Shown here: positions 58,314 through 64,000 of the stretch, piece by piece
Layout: every line of letters starts with the position of its first letter
How positions within the stretch are numbered: position 1 is the first letter of the stretch
Assembly: GCA_964549915.1 (NCBI GenBank)
Contig: CAZJWX010000012.1
Location: forward strand, 23,898 to 87,897
Direction: 5' to 3'
Source of the DNA: JAUZRW01 sp964549915
GTDB taxonomy: Bacteria; Chloroflexota; Anaerolineae; Aggregatilineales; Phototrophicaceae
DNA length: 64,000 nucleotides
Program-made: the position numbers and the translations under genes
Notes under the pieces: generated by a model
The model's input: the letters and a program-made list of their open reading frames with translations, nothing else
The model's database searches: none
What the model was told of the DNA's origin: nothing

Positions 58314-59537
58314 ATGCCACCCATCACCGTCTTGCAAGAAAAACGCATCATCCTCGCTGCGACTGGCAGCATAGCCGTCTACAAAGCCGTTGATCTCGCC
58401 AGCAAATTGACGCAGGCGGGGGCACGGGTGGATGTCATCATGACGCAAGCGGCACAGCGCTTCGTCGCGCCGCTGACGTTCCAGGCCGTGACGGGGCGTC
58501 CGGTTTATACGGACTTGTGGGAAGCGGAATCTGGCGGCGGACTGCCCACCCACATCGCGCATGTGGGGCTGGGAGAGGGGGCCGATTTGCTAGCAGTCAT
58601 TCCCGCGACGGCCAATTCGCTGGCAAAGCTGGCGGCGGGGCTGGCGGATGATCTGCTGAGTGTGACGGCTCTGGCGGCTCGCTGTCCGCTGCTGTTGGCC
58701 CCTGCGATGGACGGCGCTATGTATGAGCATCCGGCAACCCAGGCCAACTTGCGTGCGCTGCTGGATCGGGGGGCGATTCTGGTGAAGCCTGAAGAGGGGC
58801 GCTTCGCCAGTGGACTTACGGGGCGCGGTCGCTTGCCGGAGACGCCGACGCTGTTGGGGGAGATTCGGCGCGTGGTGGGCAGAACTGGTGTGCTCGCTGG
58901 AAAACGAGTTGTCGTCACTGCTGGTGGCACACGCGAACCGCTCGATCCGGTACGCTTCATCAGCAATTATTCCTCAGGCAAGCAGGGCTACGCGCTGGCG
59001 CAGGCTGCGATTGACTCCGGGGCGGAGGTGACGCTGATTAGCACGGTGAGCCTGCCAGCGCCCACCGGGACCGAAGTCATCCCCGTCGAATCGGCGCAGG
59101 AGATGCTGGACGCGATCCTCGCCCAGGAAGCCGTCGATGCGCTGATCATGGCGGCGGCAGTCGCCGATTTTCGTCCGGCGTCCCGTGCCGGGCAGAAGAT
59201 CAAGAAGAAGGCGGACGACGACAGCGCACCGAGCATCGAACTGGTGCGCAATCCCGACATTTTGAAGACAGTCCACGAGAGCGCGGCGAAACCCCGTGTC
59301 GTCGTGGGCTTCGCTGCTGAGAGCGAGAATCTGCTGGAAAATGCCCAGGCCAAGCTGGAACGCAAGGGGCTGGATTTGATCGTCGCCAATGACATTCGCG
59401 CGACCGATGCCGGATTCGCCAGCGATGATAACCGCGTCGTTTTGCTGGGGAAGAATCTACCCGCTGAAGAACTGCCGCTGATGAGCAAGGCACTGGTCAG
59501 CGAACGGGTCATTCAGCGGATCGCCGACCAGCTTTAA
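58314..59537 (+). CDS. coaBC: Bifunctional phosphopantothenoylcysteine synthetase/decarboxylase
   Basis: 407 residues. The CoaC half (~1-185) shows ILAATGSIAVYKAVDLASKL, PLTFQAVTGRPVYTD, IPATANSLAKLAAGLADDLL and PAMDGAMYEHPATQAN; the CoaB half shows VVVTAGGTREPLDPVRFISN, SSGKQGYALAQAA, AAAVADFRP and KIKKK. It makes 4'-phosphopantetheine for coenzyme A from phosphopantothenate and cysteine. The ATG at 58314 begins the conserved part; the earlier in-frame start lies inside the repeat-linked leader. Its stop overlaps the convergent membrane gene by 4 bp. Confidence 0.95.
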   Translation: MPPITVLQEKRIILAATGSIAVYKAVDLASKLTQAGARVDVIMTQAAQRFVAPLTFQAVTGRPVYTDLWEAESGGGLPTHIAHVGLGEGADLLAVIPATANSLAKLAAGLADDLLSVTALAARCPLLLAPAMDGAMYEHPATQANLRALLDRGAILVKPEEGRFASGLTGRGRLPETPTLLGEIRRVVGRTGVLAGKRVVVTAGGTREPLDPVRFISNYSSGKQGYALAQAAIDSGAEVTLISTVSLPAPTGTEVIPVESAQEMLDAILAQEAVDALIMAAAVADFRPASRAGQKIKKKADDDSAPSIELVRNPDILKTVHESAAKPRVVVGFAAESENLLENAQAKLERKGLDLIVANDIRATDAGFASDDNRVVLLGKNLPAEELPLMSKALVSERVIQRIADQL

Positions 59538-60025
59538 AACAGCACGACCAGGCCCGCGACAATGGTGCTGGCGATGGCACTCAACAGGGTTCCGATCAAG
59601 AACCCCCGGAAGTGAAAGGCGTAATTATTCAGGTGCCGCAGGTGCTCCGTGCCCGCAAGGCTGAACCGCGCCGGGTTCCACAGCACGATGATCCCCCAGT
59701 CAATCAGCAGTAAATCCACCAGATTGAAGGTCATCAGGATGATGAAGAGGTGCAGCCACGCCTCACTGAATGACAAACCACTGAGGGCTGCCTCAACGTG
59801 CAGCACGGACGCAATCGGCGGAACCAAAAAGGCGGCGAAAATCGGTATCCCAAAAAGCGTCCGTGCTCGTCGTTCGCGCTTCGTCAGCGGCGGGACGGCA
59901 GCTTGCATCGCCTGGGGGGCATCGTGAAGCCAGATGCGCGGGTTGTAGAACAGAGACAGCAAGATCAAGGCGGTGAGGATGCCGCTTTGCAGCAGCCCAA
60001 CGAGGAATGCCTGTGTGAAGAGCAT
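59534..60025 (-). CDS. Small membrane protein of unknown function
   Basis: 163 residues with four helices (FLVGLLQSGILTALILLSLF, LFGIPIFAAFLVPPIASVL, LHLFIILMTFNLVDLLLIDW, GFLIGTLLSAIASTIVAGLV). The motif MTFNLVDLLLIDWG is well defined but I do not know the family. The 281 bp after its start (60026-60306) are AT-richer and carry the upstream region of the aminotransferase gene; nothing else is seen there. Confidence 0.7.
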   Translation of the reverse strand: MLFTQAFLVGLLQSGILTALILLSLFYNPRIWLHDAPQAMQAAVPPLTKRERRARTLFGIPIFAAFLVPPIASVLHVEAALSGLSFSEAWLHLFIILMTFNLVDLLLIDWGIIVLWNPARFSLAGTEHLRHLNNYAFHFRGFLIGTLLSAIASTIVAGLVVLF

Positions 60026-60306
60026 CTTCCCCTCCGAGAGATTTAGGTAAGGCTAAAAATATTTTACGTCAAATCGCCAAAATCGTCAATGCTCCGGTGA
60101 ATTGTCGCACTTTGCACAAGGTTTTTGGGATAAGTGAGCGCGAAAATCGGTAATATGCCCAAATTGCCCCTTGTACACTTTCACTGAAATTTCCTGCCTT
60201 TCGTCGTTCACCTGCTGACAGCGCCATATTTCCCGTGCTACGCTGGGGAAAACTCCATTACTTTTCTCACTAGCTCGGCGGTGATGATCCGCCCGTAATA
60301 AGGTTA

Positions 60307-61530
60307 ATGATCATGCAAGAAGTAATGAAGCGTGCGCAGGATTACATCGCGCTCGAAAATCAGTACAACGCCAGGAACTACAAGCCGCTGGATGTCGTCC
60401 TCGAACGCGGCGAAGGCATCTGGGTCTGGGATGTGGAGGGCAAGCGCTACCTGGATTTCCTCAGCGCTTATAGTGCCGTGAATCAGGGACACGCACATCC
60501 ACGCATCTTGAACGCCCTGATCGAACAAGCGCAGCGCCTTCCGCTGACCAGCCGCGCCTTCCGCAATGATCAGCTTCCGCTGCTGGCGAAGGAACTCTGT
60601 GAACTGACCGGGTACGAGAAAATGCTGCCGATGAACAGCGGCGCGGAAGCCGTCGAGACAGCGCTGAAGCTCGTGCGCAAATGGGGCTACAAGGTCAAAG
60701 GTGTCCCGGAAGATCAGGCTGAGATCATCGCCTGCACGGGGAATTTCCAGGGGCGTACCATCACCATCATCACCTTCAGTGATGATCCACAAAATCGGGA
60801 CGGTTTCGGTCCCTTCACGCCGGGCTTCAAGCTGGTTCCCTATGGCGATGCCGACGCGCTGGAAGCCGCCATCACGCCCAACACCGTCGCCTTCTCCTTC
60901 GAGCCAATCCAGGGCGAAGGTGGCGTAATCATCCCGCCGGACGGCTACCTGCGCCAGGTGCGCGAAATCTGTACGAAGCACAATGTCCTCATGCTGGCGG
61001 ACGAAATCCAGAGCGGGCTAGGACGTACGGGCAAGCTCTTCGCCTGTGACTGGGAAGATGTACGCCCGGATGTGGTCACGGTGGGCAAGGCGCTCAGCGG
61101 CGGATTGTACCCCGTGAGTGCCGTATTGGCGGATGAACCTATCATGTCGATGTTCACGCCAGGCGATCATGGCAGCACCTTCGGCGGCAATCCGCTGGGC
61201 GCAGCCGTCGCACGGGAAGCCCTGAGCGTGCTGGTCGAAGAAGGCCTGATCGACAATGCGCGTGAATTGGGAGAATACCTGCTGGAACGCCTGCACGCCA
61301 TCAAGAGTCCGCACATCAAGGAAGTGCGCGGCAGAGGCTTGATGTGTGCCATCGAACTGCACCCGGAGGCTGGCGGGGCGCGCCGCTTCTGCGAGATGCT
61401 CCAGCATGAAGGGTTGCTTTGCAAGGAGACGCACGAACACACGATTCGCTTTGCGCCTCCGCTGGTCATCACCCGCGATGACCTGGATTGGGCGCTGGAA
61501 CGCATTGAGCGCGTGCTGGTCGAAGCGTAA
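60307..61530 (+). CDS. rocD: Ornithine-oxo-acid aminotransferase
   Basis: 407 residues, class-III PLP aminotransferase. YKPLDVVLERGEGIWVWDVE, SGAEAVETALKLVRKW, TGNFQGRTITIITFSDDPQN, FEPIQGEGGVIIPPDGYL, LADEIQSGLGRTGKLFACDW and the PLP lysine in TVGKALSGGLYPVSAVLAD are as in RocD. It converts ornithine plus 2-oxoglutarate to glutamate semialdehyde and glutamate. ATGs at 60307 and 60313 are in frame; AAGG at normal spacing favours 60313. Confidence 0.93.
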   Translation: MIMQEVMKRAQDYIALENQYNARNYKPLDVVLERGEGIWVWDVEGKRYLDFLSAYSAVNQGHAHPRILNALIEQAQRLPLTSRAFRNDQLPLLAKELCELTGYEKMLPMNSGAEAVETALKLVRKWGYKVKGVPEDQAEIIACTGNFQGRTITIITFSDDPQNRDGFGPFTPGFKLVPYGDADALEAAITPNTVAFSFEPIQGEGGVIIPPDGYLRQVREICTKHNVLMLADEIQSGLGRTGKLFACDWEDVRPDVVTVGKALSGGLYPVSAVLADEPIMSMFTPGDHGSTFGGNPLGAAVAREALSVLVEEGLIDNARELGEYLLERLHAIKSPHIKEVRGRGLMCAIELHPEAGGARRFCEMLQHEGLLCKETHEHTIRFAPPLVITRDDLDWALERIERVLVEA

Positions 61531-61548
61531 TCGCTCGAAATCTGTAGC

Positions 61549-61569
61549 GGGGCGATTGGCGAATCGCCC
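61549..61569 (+). terminator. GGGGCGATT hairpin after rocD
   Basis: Arms GGGGCGATT / AATCGCCC(T) with a 4-nt loop, 18 bp after the stop; sequence kin to the hairpin at 52465-52492. Confidence 0.5.
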
Positions 61570-61965
61570 TTGCTTACCGAAAAATGTGCCCAAAATCTGT
61601 GTGACGTATATGCGGAGATGGTCTTTGAGGATTTGCACATCAAAGCCATGCAGCGATTGTGGGGGCGCAAAGTCAGTGACCTTGCCTTCAGTGAGTTTCT
61701 CTCCATCTTGCAGCATGTCGCGGATAAACGCGGGGCGCGGGTGGTTCAAATTGACCGTTGGGAACCGACCACATCCGTTTGCAGCGGTTGTGGCCAGAAA
61801 CACAAACTGAGTTTGCGAGAACGAACACTGCATTGTGACTGCGGGTTAGTGATAGACCGTGACCACAATGCAGCGATAAATATCAAACGGGTTGGGGCAT
61901 CAACCCACAGCTTAGGGGTTGTCAGACGGGAAACGGCTTCGGCGGAATCCCGCAGCCCTGCCTGA
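61570..61965 (+). pseudogene. C-terminal remnant of a TnpB (IS200/IS605 or IS607) nuclease
   Basis: 131 residues matching only the C-terminal third of TnpB: VFEDLHIKAMQR (RuvC-II Glu), VVQIDRWEPTTSVCSGCGQK, LHCDCGLVIDRDHNAAINIK (zinc ribbon plus RuvC-III Asp). The N-terminal two thirds, with RuvC-I, are missing and the frame begins abruptly after the rocD hairpin. The tail GGAATCCCGCAG...GTATGTCAA up to ~61980 looks like a decayed right end, different from the elements at 15.9 and 36.0 kb. Not expected to be functional. Confidence 0.8.
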
Positions 61966-61976
61966 AGCGGAGTATG

Positions 61977-62372
61977 TCAATCCAGACTCGTGGGGCCGAA
62001 ACCGTGCAGGAGCAGTTCGTTGAGGGGGCTATCTATCGATACTCCGCCCTCAAAATTCACGCAGACCACCCGCAACTGTGGCGCAAATTCATAAAGCATC
62101 TGGCGACAGACCCCACAGGGCGAGCCACCATTGTGCGTCGCCACTACGAGCACTTCGAAATGGCGCACACCCTCGCTGACCGCCTTCACCAGGGCCGTGC
62201 GTTCAGCGCAGATCGTCGCCGGATAGGCCGCATTTTCGACGTTGCAGCCCGTGAAGATGGTTCCGTCTGGGGCGACCAGCGCCGCCCCAACCGGATAGTT
62301 TGAGTATGGGATGTAGGCGTTGTCTGCGGCGGTGATGGCGGCAGCAATCAGCGACTCGAGAGCCGATTTCAT
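61977..62372 (-). CDS. cdd: Cytidine deaminase
   Basis: 131 residues. YSNYPVGAALVAPDGTIFTG, TGCNVENAAYPATICAERTA (zinc Cys and catalytic Glu) and SPCGVCRQMLYEF (two zinc Cys) define homotetrameric Cdd. It deaminates cytidine and deoxycytidine for pyrimidine salvage. Its ATG overlaps the stop of the CorC gene (ATGA at 62369-62372), so translation is coupled. Confidence 0.95.
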   Translation of the reverse strand: MKSALESLIAAAITAADNAYIPYSNYPVGAALVAPDGTIFTGCNVENAAYPATICAERTALVKAVSEGVRHFEVLVVATHNGGSPCGVCRQMLYEFAPQLRVVCVNFEGGVSIDSPLNELLLHGFGPTSLD

Positions 62373-63742
62373 GATGCGTCTGCCAGTTCTTCCGGCGTGT
62401 CGTCGCTATCATCCGCGCCCGATTCTGGCTGTTCTAACATGCGCGGCTCATCGTCTTCGCTGGGTTCGGGCTTGCGCTTGACGAACACTTTGCGGATGCG
62501 CCGCCCTTCCAGAGAGCGAACGGTCATGATCACCTCGTCCGTCTCAATGGTCTCGCCAACGATGGGCACACGTCCGATGCTGAGGTAGATGAAGCCGCCA
62601 AGTGTGTCGGAATGCTCCGTCTCCAGGGTCGTATTCAGCAATTCGTTGATGTCGTCCAGATCCATCCCGGCGTCAATGGTGTATTCATCGTCGCCATGTT
62701 CGATGTATTCATATTCCTCGTTCTGGTCGAATTCGTCGCGGATGTCGCCGACGATCTCTTCCAGAATGTTCTCGATGGTCACCAGACCGGACGTGCCGCC
62801 ATACTCATCGACGACAATGGCCATGTGTACGTTGCGGGCTTGCAGGTCGCGCAGCAAGTCGTCTGCTGTGCGCGTTTCTGGCACGAAATAGGCAGAGCGC
62901 ACCAGTTCCCGTACTGTATGCCCTTCCAGGCCGCCATTCGTCCACAGGTTGAGCAAGTCCTTGGCGTAGAGCAAACCGACGATGTTATCGACATTCTCTT
63001 CATAAGCGGGCAGGCGAGAATAGCCTGTACGCAAGAAGTTGTCGAGTGCCTCGGAGAGCGAGGTGTTCACATCGACGGCGACCATATCAATACGCGGCAC
63101 CATGACTTCACGCGCCAGGGTCTGGTCTAGCTGCAAGATGGAGTAAATCATCTCGCGTTCTTCGTCTTCAATCGTACCGCCCGTATTGCCCTGATTCACC
63201 AGGGACATGATCTCTTCTTCTGTGACCGTATTGACCAATTCGCTGCTGCCGAAAATCCGCGCCAGCAAGCGACTGATCCATAGGAGCGTCAACGTCAGTG
63301 GGCTGAAGAGCACGACAACCAGCCGCAGCAAGCCCACCAGCATCTTGGTGACGGGCATTGCATAGGCGCTGCCGATGGATTCGGGCACGACATCGCCGAA
63401 GATCACGATGACCAGCGCTGCCAGCGTTGTCAGGGCGATGGCAGGCGCGAGACCCAATGCATTCTCTGCCCCGGTCAGCACGGGCAGCAGCAGCGCATAG
63501 CCGATCAACAACGCGCCGCCGTAGTTCAACAGCGAATTGAGCAGGGCAATCGTCACCGAAAGCTGCGACTTCGAGTCGCGCAGGGCGAGCGCATTCTTGG
63601 CGCTGCGTACCCCACTCGCTGCTAACTCTTCCAATTCGCTCTGGCGAATGTTCTGTAATGCCGCATACACCAGGGTGATGAGGCTGTTCAACACCAGCAG
63701 TGCCAGAAAAATCAGCAGACTAGAAGAACTACTGTCGTCCAA
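62369..63742 (-). CDS. CorC/CNNM-type membrane protein (HlyC/CorC family)
   Basis: 457 residues. A DUF21 membrane domain with four hydrophobic stretches (~5-170) includes SELEELAASGVRSAKNALAL; a CBS pair (~205-325) has EREMIYSILQLDQTLAREVM and MVPRIDMVAVD; the CorC_HlyC domain (~340-420) has DEYTIDAGMDLDDINELLNT; an acidic tail follows. The family acts in Mg2+/Co2+ efflux or magnesium homeostasis. The start is a TTG at 63742. A leader with a promoter and a terminator-like hairpin lies upstream. Confidence 0.9.
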   Translation of the reverse strand: MDDSSSSSLLIFLALLVLNSLITLVYAALQNIRQSELEELAASGVRSAKNALALRDSKSQLSVTIALLNSLLNYGGALLIGYALLLPVLTGAENALGLAPAIALTTLAALVIVIFGDVVPESIGSAYAMPVTKMLVGLLRLVVVLFSPLTLTLLWISRLLARIFGSSELVNTVTEEEIMSLVNQGNTGGTIEDEEREMIYSILQLDQTLAREVMVPRIDMVAVDVNTSLSEALDNFLRTGYSRLPAYEENVDNIVGLLYAKDLLNLWTNGGLEGHTVRELVRSAYFVPETRTADDLLRDLQARNVHMAIVVDEYGGTSGLVTIENILEEIVGDIRDEFDQNEEYEYIEHGDDEYTIDAGMDLDDINELLNTTLETEHSDTLGGFIYLSIGRVPIVGETIETDEVIMTVRSLEGRRIRKVFVKRKPEPSEDDEPRMLEQPESGADDSDDTPEELADAS

Positions 63743-63774
63743 AGGAAGACCCTTTCCACACGACCTCCAAACGC

Positions 63775-63806
63775 AAAAAGCCGAACGGGAACAACCCCAC
63801 TCGGCA
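63775..63806 (-). terminator. Terminator-like hairpin in the leader of the CorC gene
   Basis: On the minus strand, arms GCCGA(G) / TCGGC with inner GGG / CCC, then TTTTTG. It lies ~33 bp before the CorC start and ~85 bp after the predicted RNA start, so it could be an attenuator, or end a small RNA or an upstream gene. Confidence 0.55.
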
Positions 63807-63898
63807 TTTGTGAGCTGGAACTATGTTTTTCTGCGTTCGAGGCTTTTCGTTCACAAGATTACAAGTACGATAACACTCAGAGTTTATCGTTGTCCCAG

Positions 63899-63928
63899 AT
63901 TTTACCACAGGCTTTTCGCGCCCTGCAA
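63899..63928 (-). promoter_or_regulatory. Candidate promoter for the CorC leader
   Basis: TTGCAG and TAAAAT with 18-bp spacing on the minus strand; the predicted RNA start is near 63892, giving a leader of about 150 nt. Confidence 0.45.
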
Positions 63929-64000
63929 GCACCCCGGACAGAAACCACAGGGCAATCGCTTCAAAAATGAAAGAAAGTTGGTAATGTGTAGTGGAGAGAG

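Noticed and set aside
63743..63904. M-box magnesium riboswitch before the CorC gene
   Set aside because: None of the conserved M-box segments could be found; only a terminator-like hairpin is present.

Overview
The window looks like chromosome from an aerobic, GC-rich bacterium. The gene mix and protein style fit the phylum Chloroflexota (Anaerolineae-like) best: Pro/Glu/Gln-rich membrane proteins, TIR/STAND and giant kinase proteins, many LacI/ABC sugar genes, and GGGGCG hairpins at gene ends. That placement is inference from gene content; no rRNA gene is present to settle it. Coding density is high, with many short operons on both strands. One tRNA gene, tRNA-Arg(ACG), lies at 22.1 kb. I see no CRISPR array, rRNA operon or prophage.

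Layout. 0-4.1 kb: two secreted proteins on the minus strand, a very large export-signal protein and a beta-propeller with a c-type haem motif that runs off the left edge. 4.2-16 kb: a CheR-TPR methyltransferase, a small P-loop kinase-like protein, a DtxR-type metal regulator, small membrane proteins, hydantoinase/oxoprolinase subunits A and B, an SDR sugar epimerase and a pentapeptide-repeat protein. 16.3-19.8 kb: a 1168-residue TIR-nSTAND-HEAT protein, a probable immune or conflict protein. 20-22 kb: a solute-binding-like protein and two small membrane proteins. 22.4-26.9 kb: a regulator-rich accessory stretch (WYL regulator, VOC protein, DUF6157, Tat-exported metallo-beta-lactamase fold protein, MerR), part of it bracketed by ~91-bp direct repeats. 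26.9-30.8 kb: the tail of a cytochrome c oxidase operon (subunits III and IV, no I or II here). 31-36 kb: tsaE-tsaB-rimI, a TlpA-like thioredoxin and ftsH. 36-44 kb: a TauE/SafE permease, a methyltransferase, a giant membrane Ser/Thr kinase, a YbjN protein and a trypsin-fold protein with a missing catalytic serine. 44.3-54.7 kb: the most interesting block (below). 54.7-64 kb: a CAP-LysM protein, three tandem paralogous membrane proteins, coaBC, ornithine aminotransferase, a TnpB fragment, cytidine deaminase and a CorC/CNNM protein.

Most notable system. From 44.3 to 54.7 kb a minus-strand run (flavin reductase, SsuD/SmoC-type flavin monooxygenase, aldo/keto reductase, Gfo/Idh/MocA dehydrogenase, YeiH-type anion exporter) faces a divergent LacI regulator and a sugar ABC importer (binding protein plus two permeases). 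The set matches, part by part, the oxygen-dependent sulfoquinovose desulfonation (sulfo-SMO) logic: import a sulfosugar, cleave the C-S bond with FMNH2 and O2, reduce the resulting aldehyde, export the sulfur anion. The monooxygenase keeps the sulfonate-site residues of SsuD at a constant numbering offset. A set of nested hairpins lies in the 373-bp gap before the binding-protein gene.

Repeats and mobile DNA. Two inverted-orientation copies of a ~200-bp element (15.9-16.1 and 36.0-36.2 kb) end in an IS200/IS605 right-end/omega-RNA-like hairpin but carry no tnpB. A different, ~96-bp element with a conserved small stem occurs four times (11.4, 25.8, 38.2, 58.2 kb), each time just in front of a gene.
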